From Bedellia somnulentella (Eukaryota; Arthropoda; Insecta; Lepidoptera; Bedelliidae), in the NCBI GenBank assembly GCA_963576735.1, contig OY755178.1:16616001-16680000 (forward strand): a stretch of DNA of 64,000 bases. The letters are read 5' to 3'. Shown here piece by piece: positions 31,983-47,900 of the stretch; the first letter of the stretch is position 1, and each line of letters begins with the position of its first letter. Position numbers and translations under genes: made by a program. Under the pieces are notes generated by a model. It was not told the origin of the DNA. It saw nothing but the letters and a program-made list of their open reading frames with translations, and did no database searches.

Positions 31983-32160
31983 TAATTGGCCTAGACCTCG
32001 TTTTTGAAACATACCCTTTTTATATTTTGAATTTATAAAAGACATCAAACTAAACAACTTTACCTATGGAATGCTTATCTAAAATATTGTAATTTACAAA
32101 ATAATAAATACATAGTGTCCTACCAGATAGAACTGAGAAAATATAGTGAGGTTCTTAGCC
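31983..32160 (+). repeat. Left arm of an inverted repeat around the dNK 3' end
   Basis: ATAATTGGCCTAGACCTCGT...CTATGGAATGCTTATCTAAA...TTCTTAGCC is repeated in reverse complement at 34220-34425, with scattered differences. It includes the putative dNK polyadenylation signal. Confidence 0.85.
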
Positions 32161-32167
32161 TTAGCTG

Positions 32168-34173
32168 CTGACACTCTGCAATTTCTTTCTACACTTCCAA
32201 CTCCGGATTATCCTCCCTTTACTATTTGTCAATTCTCCGATTGTGATGTTAAGGAGAATATTATGTCAATTACATCAAACGCAACAGGTGGTGATAGTAT
32301 AAGTCGTAAAATGATTTTGCCTATACTTGACATAATAATTCCCACCATTACTGATATCCTCAATAACTCCATAACCTCAGGATCATTTCCGACGGTATGG
32401 AAAGAAGCCCAAGTCACCCCGATTCCTAAAAAAGTTAATCCAAAATCCTTCTCTGAATATCGCCCTATATCTATCCTCCCTTTCCTTTCTAAAGTCCTTG
32501 AACGACTTGTACACAGACAATTAAATGATTTCCTGACTAAAAATGATCTACTTAATCCTTTCCAATCTGGTTTCCGCCCTTCCCACAGTACCGTTACGGC
32601 TTTGGTTAAAATTACTGATGACATACGTTTGGGGATGGACAAGGGATTACTGACTGTTCTATCACTGCTTGACTTTAGTAGCGCATTTAATTCTGTTGAC
32701 TTTGATATATTATTGGCTTTGCTTCGTTCTATTAACATATCTCCAACGGTGATTGACTGGTTTCGTAGTTATCTACAGGGGCGTCGGCAGCGCATTCGCA
32801 TCGAAGATTCTTATTCTCCGTGGTGTGATTTAATTGCCGGTGTTCCACAGGGTGGTGTGTTGTCTCCTCTCTTATTTGCTATATTTATTAATAGTATTTC
32901 TCATCAACTCACTTCTTCCTACCACCTTTATGCAGATGATCTTCAAATTTACACACAAGCAAATCTTGATCAATTGAATATGTCCATTGGCCTGATTAAT
33001 GGTGATCTGGAGCGCATTTTGCGTTGGAGTGAGGCATATGGGCTAGCAGTCAATCCAAATAAATCTCAAATAATAATAGTCGGTAGTTCTCGAATGATTT
33101 CTAGGATTGATTACAAATCACTGCCACCTGTGTTATTTGATGGAAAATCAATCTCTTTTAGCCCCGTGGTAAGGAACTTAGGCATTATGATCGATTGCAA
33201 TTTATCTTGGGTACCCCAATTAGAATCGGTAAGCCGAAGGATGTTCGCGTCAGCGGGCTCCCTCAGGAGACTGCGTAATTTTCTACCTACTGCTACCAAA
33301 ACTGCGTTAGCTCAATCTCTACTCCTTCCAATTTTGGATTACGCTGATACCTGTTATCTTGATTTAACGGAAGAACAGCTAAATAAATTAGAGCGTCTCC
33401 AAAACTTATGCATAAGGTTTGTTTTTGGATTGCGTAAATATGATCACGTGTCTGTTTATCGTTCTAAACTTAAGTGGCTTCCTATTCGCCTCCGCCGAAA
33501 TGCGCATACTTTGTCTCTTCTTTACTCTATCTTGTTCAATCCTGCCACCCCTTTCTATCTAAAAGAACGTTTTCAATTTCTATCTTCTTCCCATAACCTT
33601 AATTTACGTTCAGACCATAATCTTCAATTAACCATTCCCTCTCATTCAACCAATTTCTATGGCTCCTCTTTTTCTGTACACGCTGTGCAATTGTGGAACG
33701 CACTTCCTGTGGAGGTGCGACTGGCTAAATCCCTTAATGTGTTCAAGGATCTGGTGAAACAACACTATCTCACTGAAGCGCTGTAATACTGTTGCTTTTT
33801 AAATTATATGTATTAATTATATTTCTAAAACGTATTTGTGTATTTTATTTAGGTATTTGTATTACTTGTATATATAAAAGTATGTAGTTATGTATGTATG
33901 TGTGTTCATATGTGTGTAATATGTACCTATATTATTTTGTGTAATTAATATTTATGTTATTATTTCAATTAAATAAGTTAGTTTTAAAGTAAGCTTGTTT
34001 TGTGCATCTACCTAGATAACTAGTTTACCGATCTCACCTTCCAAAGGTTGTCTGGAAGAGATCGCTTTTAGCGATAAGACCGCCGATTGTACCTCACTGT
34101 AAACTGTATGATAATTTCTTTTGTAAATTTGTGTTTGATGTACAATAAAGAGTTATTCTATTCTATTCTATTC
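32168..34173 (+). mobile_element. 5'-truncated LINE with open RT frame
   Basis: Non-LTR retrotransposon inserted with a 7-bp duplication TTAGCTG (32161-32167 and 34174-34180). The frame is open from the left border to the stop at 33784-33786, about 540 codons: YRPISILPFLSKVLERLV, LLDFSSAFNSVDFDILL, GVPQGGVLSPLLFAIFIN, catalytic [10 protein letters not shown], then KLERLQNLCIRFVFGLRKYD. The 3' UTR carries TTGTCTGGAAGAGATCGC, AATAAA and a (TATTC)n tail. Jockey/CR1 group; clade not assigned. No endonuclease domain, so it cannot move itself, but intact coding and a clean duplication suggest a recent insertion. Position 32146, where the open frame begins, is flanking DNA. Confidence 0.9.
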
Positions 34174-34180
34174 TTAGCTG

Positions 34181-34425
34181 AAATAAAAAAAACATCTTGT
34201 GATTTGACCATGTGTTTTTTATATTAATTTTAGCTTAGGCTAAGAAACTCACCATACTTTCTCAGTTTGATCTAGGCAGTGACACATTTTAATTATTTAA
34301 AAAATTACAATATTTTAGATAAGCATTCCATAGGCAAAGTTGTTTAGTTCGATGTATTTTATCAATTTAAAACATAAAAAGGTTATATTTTAAAGACGAG
34401 GTCTAGGCCAATTATATTCACACAG
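34181..34425 (-). repeat. Right arm of the inverted repeat around the dNK 3' end
   Basis: Reverse complement of about 31983-32165, diverged by visible substitutions and small indels; the best matching part is 34226-34425. The LINE at 32168 sits between the arms. Confidence 0.82.
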
Positions 34426-35239
34426 GCCGCCGGGCTTTGTCGGCGGGCCGGCGGGCTCAGTCTGTATTGCGCTTAATAGTAATTTTACGGATAAGACTGA
34501 ATTAGTTATAATGTAACATTAACTAGCTAAAAGTGACTTTTATCTTAATTTTAATATTGCTTGTTCAAATGTCAGAAGTTTGTTTGTTTTTAAAATATGG
34601 TTTAAAGCGAAATCTTATTCTTGGATTATGTTAATTTATTTAGTAAGTAGTTTGCACTTAATAGTATTGTTTTTATTAAATTACAACTTTATCACCACTT
34701 CTAATTTATTTATTTAAAAAATCATTATTTAAAAAAAAAAAAAAAAAAAAATTAAAAATATATTTATTTGCCTTTAGTAATACATTTGAAATATATATAA
34801 ATTATATATAACACAATTCATATTTGGAATTTGGCGACTTTTTACAATCATTTTTGTCGTGTCTCCCAAACTAGATTTAACTGTACTATGGGAGACACTA
34901 TTTTATTTATAGCCTTGCTGTCTATTATTGCATCGCAAATCATGTTTAATTTATGTAACAAATAACTTAACTAATTAATACTCAATGACATATTGTTATA
35001 ATGGACAAAGTTTAGATTCAGATAATAAATAATATATCAACAATATTGACTAATTTTAGCAAATAATGAAGTTTTGTAATAGTTATGTAATATAAATGAA
35101 AATAAAATGTGTGCACTTAAAATTACTCTTTATTTTATTTATACTATATTTAATCCATTTTACAGGTTTGCTTACCAATTTGATCATGGCAATGTAGGGA
35201 TCTAAATTTATCCAGAGCATTTTTTGAGGTTTTTCATAA
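34426..35239. other. Non-coding AT-rich stretch
   Basis: Nothing recognised except a short GC-rich run (GGCCGCCGGGCTTTGTCGGC at 34427) and an A-run near 34730-34752. Confidence 0.4.
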
Positions 35240-35360
35240 TGAGGTTTCATAATCACCCAAGAGACTTCCACTGCTGGACATAGGTCTACCCCAAAGATCT
35301 CCACAACGATCGGTCTTGTGCTGTCCTCATCTATCGGCTTACCGCAACTTTCACCAAAAC
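35240..35360 (-). pseudogene. RTE-like LINE tail fragment
   Basis: The + strand reads CACTGCTGGACATAGGTCTACCCC; its complement is the often-seen GGCCTATGTCCAGCAGTGGA-like end of lepidopteran RTE-type ORF2. Very short; no function. Confidence 0.5.
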
Positions 35361-35423
35361 AAAAAGTCAAAAAGTTTATTCTTTAAAATTACGTTAAATA
35401 CTAATATTTTTTGAAAGTAAAAA

Positions 35424-35670
35424 TTTTATGATAGCTGTGTAGTGTCGGCTTAGAATAGCACTACCCCATTTCTTCCGGTGGGTGTACGTAAGAGGCGACT
35501 AACGTTATTGGGGCTTTTAAGGGATTTTTGGGCGATGCGGTTGGAGACCCATCACCAACAACTTTTTCACCATCTTTTCCCCATGCAACTTCCAAAAGTG
35601 GCTGAGGATTTTCTAATTCCTTAGCTCTGGCCACCCCTTCAAGGGATTTATAGCCGTGAGTATATGTAAA
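35424..35670 (+). repeat. Family A repeat, copy 7
   Basis: Sense-oriented full copy: AGCTGTGTAGTGTCGGCTTA...GGTTGGAGACCCATCACCAA...TTTATAGCCGTGAGTATATG. Confidence 0.88.
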
Positions 35671-37006
35671 AATGTTTCATTAGTCCGTTGCTTCGGAAAG
35701 AGAAGAAGCACCAAATAAAACCTCTTTACATTCACATTTTTTCAAAACATGGTTTGTACAATTTCAGTTTATTAACATGTTTTTACTTTATAAAAGATTT
35801 TCTATGCGACCAAACCAACGGGTCGGTTGACGGGTCACCTTGTAGTATCCTCCAAATTCGGCCGTCACTCCAGAACCTTCGAGCCACAACGGACCTCGGT
35901 TCTGCTCTCAATTAGCTACTTCAGTTCTGAAACTCTTTGGGCCATGTCAATGCTTCGGTTCTTGTACGGATTTCCTTTTTCTGGATTTGATAATTTTTAC
36001 TTAAATCGCTCAAATTCATGCAGTGTTTCTTATTGCCTATATCCAGTACAAAAAACCTCGCTGGTATCCAAGTATTATTATTTGAGACCCTATCATTAAG
36101 GCTCTTTCGTTGGAAAGGCAGTATTTGAAATCAATGATTTTTTTTGAATGGTGGTGAAGAAAATAAACGTGAGTCAACCACACACAAAAATATTATTCAC
36201 CTCCGTTAATTTGTTTATCAGGTTAATAATCTTACACGAAACGCGTGATAAACTCAAACTACATTCGTTTCTACCACAGATAATATAATACTGGTTAAAA
36301 TATTTGTAAAACAAGCCTTCGTACTTTAAATTAAGTTGGCCTATATTTTTCACCTTGAAAATATCAGATGTTTGCGTTACTGCTGTCGGCTTAGCAAGTA
36401 TCCACTGATTCCTCACTTTAAGCTATACAAGCGGTCCTGATAATTCCATCTTTTTTTAAAATAACATAAATCTGGGGTGACTCGAATTTCACTCAGGAGC
36501 TACCGCGCCAACATTTCGGTTGAGTTTTGAGTTGAGTCACATTGAGTTTTCGGTTGAATATTTGTTTAATGCAAACACTTTAATACAACTTTCTCTTACC
36601 AAACTGAATCATTTGAGGTTTTTGTTCCATTTTTCGATCCAACAAGATGCAACAATCGCCCTTAACATCTTTTACCAAGGTTGATTTTTTAGCGCTCTGA
36701 ATGATAATTAGCTTACCCGCTTGAATTTAACTCTCTTTCGCGCTCGTCAGTAATTTGACTTATTACTACAGAGCGTAGTGCAAATCTGATGACTAACTAA
36801 TCACATCATATAGTTAAACAATAAAAATCCAAATATTTCCAATGTATTATATTTCATGATCGCATCACAAAATAATAATTAACAAAAATCCTAGTACCGA
36901 AACTGTTGTACTTAAAAATCAATTTTATATAAAACAGTTTCAGTGTTTCATTAAATATATTTGATCTACTTACTGCTATACAGAGAAGATTAACACAATT
37001 TCCATT
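35671..37006. other. Non-coding stretch
   Basis: Short unconserved ORFs only; no repeat family recognised. Confidence 0.4.
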
Positions 37007-37206
37007 NNNNNNNNNNNNNNNNNNNNNNNNNNNNNNNNNNNNNNNNNNNNNNNNNNNNNNNNNNNNNNNNNNNNNNNNNNNNNNNNNNNNNNNNNNNNNN
37101 NNNNNNNNNNNNNNNNNNNNNNNNNNNNNNNNNNNNNNNNNNNNNNNNNNNNNNNNNNNNNNNNNNNNNNNNNNNNNNNNNNNNNNNNNNNNNNNNNNNN
37201 NNNNNN
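37007..37206. other. Assembly gap (200 N)
   Basis: Exactly 200 N; the true length is unknown. Any ORF crossing it is an artefact. Confidence 0.99.
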
Positions 37207-37588
37207 ACACTAAATATGACGTACCGGTAATTTAAAAAAAATACCCTAATATACAGCGAGGTCTATGCCAAATTGTAAAAAAAAGAGTTGCACACTAAAA
37301 TAGGTTAACACATAGCATTAAATTAATCATTTTCAGTCAAAGGAAAGCATTATCGTCGTAAGAAATCCGAATAGTCACTTGATACAGAACTACTGATTTC
37401 ATATTTTATATAGATTTTATTTGAAATACTATATTTATTACATTTAACTTTTATTTAGTTATTTATATGACCTTTTGAATTGGAATAATTTAATTACAAA
37501 CTATAGCTGATATCATCATTCCAAATTCTTATCATCATTCATAGACAAAAGTTACTCTGTCTATGCTAACTGTACAGCGTGCTATAAA
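37207..37588. other. NDUFS8 3' flank
   Basis: No coding. Several TTTATT (AATAAA on the minus strand) lie between 37410 and 37470 and could end the NDUFS8 mRNA. Confidence 0.4.
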
Positions 37589-42014
<4,426 letters not shown>

Positions 42015-42468
42015 GCGTGACTGAAAGGGGGACGGAACGGGATTGTCTTATTTTAATAGTTTTACCGGTTTTATCGGATCTGGTACAAAAATAACTAAAA
42101 CAGTTTGTATGCATCCAAGTAGTCATCCAAAATATCAATCTGTCACGTCACGCGGGATATCATACGCGGCCTGTGAAATCGGGCCATGTGATGTGATGAT
42201 GGTCAGTCGGCAATGCATGAAAATAGAGGACGTCACTAAGTCGCGCTACTAACAACAGTAAGTTGCAATGTAAGAGCGAGAGACGGTGGTCACAATTAAA
42301 CCTTAGAAGAGGATTTAGAGACCACTGTATAATTATTGTAAAATGTAATTTTCTTTATAATTAATAAATAAATAAAAAAACACTCGATCCAACCAAGTTG
42401 ACCTGTTGGGATTTTTAAACCTAAGCAGGATGATACAAGTTGTATGCAAATACAAAGAAATTTTACGC
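42015..42468. other. Region upstream of NDUFS8
   Basis: Probable promoter side of NDUFS8 (minus strand). No TATA box can be called. A short ORF at 42043-42252 starts from TTG and has no recognisable product. Confidence 0.4.
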
Positions 42469-42782
42469 ACGAATGTTGAGATGGTTTGGGCACATAGAGA
42501 GGATGGATGATAGAAAATTGGTAAAAGGGATCTATAGAGCTAGTGTGGATGGTAATGTTAGTAGAGGACGACCACGGAGAACACACTTGGACCAAATTGA
42601 GAGTGTGGTCAAAAAGGCTGGCGTCCGAAGTATGAAGAATAAAAGAGCATGTATGAAAAGATTGATGGATGTAAACGAAGCTAGAGAGGTTTGTCAGGAT
42701 CGTACGAAGTGGCGATCGATAGTCTCTGCCTACCCCAATGGGAATTAATGGCGTGAGTATATGTATGTATGTATGTTTACGC
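42469..42782 (+). pseudogene. Family C LINE 3'-end fragment, copy 3
   Basis: RMLRWFGHIERMDDRKLVKG, SRGRPRRTHLDQIES, CQDRTKWRSIVSAYP, then a stop and the tail GGCGTGAGTATATGTATG with further GTAT units. The catalytic domain is absent. Confidence 0.88.
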
Positions 42783-42843
42783 ACGACTCACGAGTGTTGA
42801 CAACTTGACACTTTACGCTGTCTGAGTAGCTCCTAATTATAAA

Positions 42844-43100
42844 CATCATACATACATACATATGCTCACGGCTGTAAATCCCTACAAGGGGTAGCCAGAG
42901 CTGAGGAACTAGAAGTTCCTCGGCCACTTTTGGAAAGTAGAGTGGGGAAAAGATGGTAAAAATAAAGGTGGTTGGTGATGGGTCTCCAACCGCATCACCT
43001 AAAAATCCCTTAATAGCCCCAATACCGTTAGTCACCTCTTACGTACACCCACCGGAAGAAATGGGGTAGTGCTACTCTAAACCGACACTACACAGCACTA
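42844..43100 (-). repeat. Family A repeat, copy 9
   Basis: Full-length copy: CATACATACATATGCTCACG...CCACCGGAAGAAATGGGG...CCGACACTACACAGC. Confidence 0.9.
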
Positions 43101-43392
43101 TAAACATCATAGTCACTTGGATATAGTTAACTTGAATTTAATAGAACTAAACCCCGTCTAATAAAACCAAATCTAAAAAATTGCCAATACAACTGCATGA
43201 TACAATTAAATTTTGTTGCCTATTGTACCTTCAAGTATAGTTCATTTATTATTTCATTTCAAGTATTTCTGTAACTCCATATTCCCCCGCTGTGTTTTGT
43301 TCTTGAATGAAAGACGAGCAGAACTGTCAATTGGTTTTTTAGAACCATAAATATTGGATTGAATCAGGCGTTACTTTGCGGAAATCCATGGC

Positions 43393-43685
43393 AATACTAA
43401 TATTAATAAATTTCTTCGCTTAATTCCGCTTAATACCTGCAGTCTTCATGCAACGTGCACTGTGCACCGCCCGCCCTCCCACTTACAAGAAATCGAAAAG
43501 CAGACAATGCACCACACACACCAGCAAGCGAAAACCACAGGCAACCACAAATATGCGACGCGTTTCGACTCAACACGGATCATTGTCGAGCAGTAGACAT
43601 TTCGGCAGCTGATCACCGAGTGTCTCGGTGATCAGCTGCAGGTATTTAGCGGAATTAAGCGAAGAAATTTATTAATATTAGTATT
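43393..43685. mobile_element. MITE with 48-bp inverted ends and inner hairpin
   Basis: Ends ATACTAATATTAATAAATTT...CCTGCA (43393-43440) and complement (43638-43685). Inside, GCAGCTGATCACCGAG and CTCGGTGATCAGCTGC (about 43607-43640) form a second hairpin overlapping the right end. No ORF. Confidence 0.75.
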
Positions 43686-44019
43686 AACCATAAATAGTCA
43701 TAGCATAGAGGTCCAATCTTCAATTGGCAAACAATGATAGCATTTGCACCTTTTCTAACTGCTGTAAAATGTATTCTCGTCCTTCTCGCTGCTTCGAAGG
43801 TCAATCGAAGTTCATAAATGAAACCAATGACAACTACGGAGATATTATTTTACTCAGTTATCTAAAAATACGAAATAAAATATTCGTTTCGTGAGAGCAA
43901 GACAAAATAAATGATGGGTTAGAATTAGACGAGATACGTATTATTCCTATTATCGTTTTCGCACTGAACAGTAGACCACCTGCCTTGCTCCTTACAACAT
44001 GCGAAAGTGTTTTGTACAA

Positions 44020-44198
44020 ACGTACATACATAAACTCACGGCTATAAATCTCTTGAAGGAGCAGGCAGAGCTAGGATGTTAGAAATTCCTCAGCCACTTT
44101 TTCGAAGTTGCGTGGGGTAAGAGACGTTGCAATAATGGTTGTTGTTGATTGGTCTCAAACTGTGTTAGTGCTATTCTAAGCCGACAGTACACAGCTTT
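44020..44198 (-). repeat. Family A repeat, copy 10 (internal deletion)
   Basis: CGTACATACATAAACTCACG...TTGATTGGTCTCAAACTG, then jumps to GTGCTATTCTAAGCCGACAG. Confidence 0.8.
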
Positions 44199-44221
44199 TA
44201 AAATGTTTTGTTAATAACATA

Positions 44222-44296
44222 TCGCCGTTTTGTACAACAACTCAGCCATGTGGGTTTCCTCACGATATTTTCCCTCACCGTTAACAACCATGATAT
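44222..44296 (-). repeat. SINE B, copy 6 (internal fragment)
   Basis: CGCCGTTTTGTACAACAACT, CCATGTGGGTTTCCTCACGA and CCCTCACCGTTAACAACCAT, in reverse orientation. Both ends are missing. Confidence 0.75.
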
Positions 44297-44371
44297 TCAT
44301 TTTGTGTAATCATATTATTTTTCATGTTTAGTAATCGTATTGAAAAACTATGACAAGTTTACTTATTTATT

Positions 44372-44450
44372 ATACTCACGTCACGCCCATAATTCACATT
44401 GGGATAGCGAGGACTAGTGATCTCCACTTTAAGTTGCGTGATCCTGGTAA
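44372..44450 (-). repeat. Family C tail fragment
   Basis: Reverse C tail: ACTCACGTCACGCCCATAAT, CATTGGGATAGCGAGGACTA, TGATCCTGG. Confidence 0.6.
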
Positions 44451-44604
44451 ATTCTTTCCTTTTTTTCTTTTCTTAAATGTCTTTTAGTTCTCACTTCAGA
44501 ATCCCGCGTTTTTAAAATGGTGTTCATTTCTTTAACAAACGAATTGCGCGGCTTTTATCTACTAAAAATACAAACTACTTTGAATATTAGTAGGTACCTA
44601 GTGA

Positions 44605-44672
44605 TTGTACATACATACATATTCTCACGCTGTTAGTTCCCATTAGGGTAGGCAGAGATTATCGATCGCCTA
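44605..44672 (-). repeat. Family C tail fragment with microsatellite
   Basis: TACATACATACATATTCTCA, then CGCTGTTAGTTCCCATTAGG, then ATCGATCGCC; severely truncated LINE copy. Confidence 0.7.
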
Positions 44673-44940
44673 TTGATTGTGATTTATCATAATGGTAATA
44701 AGAGTTTAAAATAGTCATTTAACGCTTTCCTCATTGTACTTGTATCCAAACTCTACCCAACGAAAAAAAGAAAGAAAAGATTTATTAAATTGTCAAGTGT
44801 CAAGTCAACTGTCAAAACATTTGAAATTTGTATGACGTGACATTTACAAAATTCTGTGTTGGTATAGAAAAACAAATTCATTTAAAATTTATCAAGTGAT
44901 AATATACGGTTTTACTTGAGGCAGAGTGGAGGCAGACATA

Positions 44941-47900
44941 ATGGGGGATGTTCCACCTATAGACGTGGAAGCTGAAAAACTTCCACCGGTCAATAAAACT
45001 CGTTCAGATATGGTAAATACCGCTATTAAATTAGCTCTTTTTATAATGCGCCACATCTAATATATATTTTTCATAGGATCGTCGGCCTTTTGGAGGATTA
45101 GAATTCCAAGTATCCGAAGTAGTTGGAAGGCTCGAAGCCGTTGTGAATGGCCAAGACGGTACAAAAGAAAAGCGACCGGAAACGCGGAAAATCAGTACTG
45201 GTTTCTACGAGCCGGAGGCGACGTCAATGACTGAGATATTGAAGAGTTTGGAGGATTTAGTCGTAGAAGTTGATCCTTCGAGTGATACTACGGAGCCACC
45301 TTTAATGCCAACGGACCCTGCTGCTCGTGCGGCTATTTTGTCTCACAGTATTGCTGCTTTATTTGGCCGATTGGAACGAAGTCATGCTGCAAAATTAGGT
45401 ACTCATATTGCCGTCGAAACGACGCGCTGGCTCGCACATATGTTCAGGTACGCATTATCAGCACTATAAACCTTTTATCAACTATTACTTCCTTATCAGT
45501 ATTGTATACTCATAGTGTGTTGCACTCCTATTGGCTAGCCAGTAGTAATTTACATTAGTGTGGTAGATTTCTAATATGTCACTGCATGGTATATGAGATT
45601 ACATGCATTGTACATATCATTAGGTATGCTCTACTAAATTATATTAGCCATGCATTAAATCAATAAGTAACTTTCTTAAATAGATTTAATTACACTTTAT
45701 TATACATATACATACAATCATGGCTATAAATCCCTAATTAGTGGTTGCCTAAGCTTCAAAATTATTATTTATCTGCTTTTTGTTGAGTAAGATTATTCAA
45801 ACTTGAGGATTGTTGATGATACATACATACATATACTCATGGCTATAAATCCTAAAAAGAGGTAGCCAGATCTTAAGAGCTAGAAACTCTTCAACCACAT
45901 TTGGAAGATGATAGTGGATAGTACAAAATAAAGTATTGTTGGTCTCCAACCGCATCACCCATATACCACTTAAAATAGCCCCATACCCTTAGTCACCTCT
46001 TACAACACCTGTAGGTAAAAAGGTGTAGTGGCATTCTAATCTGGCACTACACAGCTTTGTTGATAATGTTCAGTTTATTCACTTTTAACCAAACTGCACA
46101 CATGATGGTAAGCAAATAGTTTAACTTCTAGATTACACTATTTTGTTCTATTTCCATCCAAACATAGTCAGAAATACAAGTTATTTATGAGAAACAAAAC
46201 TGTTTTGACATATTGATTACAATTATCTTACAACATAGCATTTTCATTATATACTGTAAAGGCTTCTCTAGAATGAAATGACATAGGTGTAAACATTTTT
46301 TTTTATGTAATTGTGCAATATCTATATTCTTGAAATATTAATGTTAGTGTTATTTCATAAAGCAATTTATTGTGTTGTTACTCCATGCACATTTATTCTG
46401 TCTATGTATTACAGTGGGCATTGAACACATCACATCACATGATCAAATTTGATCTTGGAGTGGGCTCCATAGCTGCTTAGCAAGGAGATGCCCAAAGAGA
46501 CTATTAAAGACTATTCTATAAAATTATGCTTTTTTATGCCTTAGAAATAAATAAACAGTTCCATAAAAAAATATTAATATTGGAAGCTAACCCCATTATT
46601 CACCAGTGAGTTAAAATTAAACAAATTCTTAAATTGCCATTTACATCAACTGTATAGTTTCTTTTTGTATAAATTATGACTTAATTAATGACCATATGGT
46701 AGATGTCTTAATGTAAATAATTTCATGTAATATGTCTTTCTTTTCAAGATGAATAAACATGAAACATCTACTAATTTACTTATATTATTAATGTTGTATA
46801 AAGGTTGTTGTGAACATTTGAGTTTGATTTTAGATGCTTAGGTTCCTAAAAAAATTACATTATTTAAATAATATATACATTTTACTTCTCTGAGCATAAA
46901 AATCTGGGTTAGTTAGATGTATATGTTTTTTTCAAACAGTTTGTAACAAATACATCAATTGTTTTTCTGACTACCGCAGGCCATCATGCTTCATACCCCC
47001 AGCTAAAGTCACCCTTCACCCTACTTCTTGGCCTGCAGGCTTCCCTAAATTGTCTGGTTTTACTATAGAATCATTATATTAGTTATTGAACAACCAAAGG
47101 TTCCTGGAAGAGATCACTTTTAGCTTACTGCACATACATACATATACTTACGGCTATAAATCCCTTGGAGGGGTAGCCAGAGCTAGGGAATTAGAAATTC
47201 CTCAGCCACTTTTGGAAGTTGGTGGGGAAAAGATGGTAAAATGAAAGTTTTTGGTGATGGGTCTCTAAACGCATCGCCCAAAAATTAAAGCCCCAATACC
47301 CTTAGTCGCCTCTATGTACACCCACCGGAAGAAATGGGATAGTGCTATTCTAAGCCGACACTACACAGCTATTTGTCTTTATAAAAGTGTATTTTTGTAA
47401 ATATTCATTTCTTACGTGCCTGTTAGAGTTTTTTCTATTATATATTTTATATCTTTGGATAGTTGCTTTCTTAAAATTGCGATCTGATGCGATGATTATT
47501 TAAAGTACATATAGATGATGAAACGAGCTCCACAGATAACAACAATTATGACTCCTCGTCCCTATTGACATAACATGACATTGTATACAATTTAAAAACA
47601 AGTGGGTACCTTCTCTGGAAACTAGATGGCGCTTGCCATGTGAGTTCAGAAGTATTGGTACCTCTGCCAACCTCTTTGGGGATAAACGGTGTGAACGTTT
47701 ATGTTATGTTATTATGTAAACAATTTCTTTCTCTTTTATATTTGGTTTTGTCTATAAAAATAGCGAACCCTATTTAACAATATCATCTTTAACTTCCAGG
47801 TTACCTGACTATCATGCTTATTACCACTCAGAGCAAATGGAGGGGTTGGTGAAGGTGACCCGGATGCTGCTTCATCATGGATACCCTCGCTATTTGGAAG

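Noticed and set aside
36854..37210. ORF spanning the N run
   Set aside because: Its open frame consists mostly of unknown bases.
42043..42252. 69-codon ORF upstream of NDUFS8
   Set aside because: It starts from TTG, has no known domain, and lies in the presumed promoter region of a minus-strand gene.
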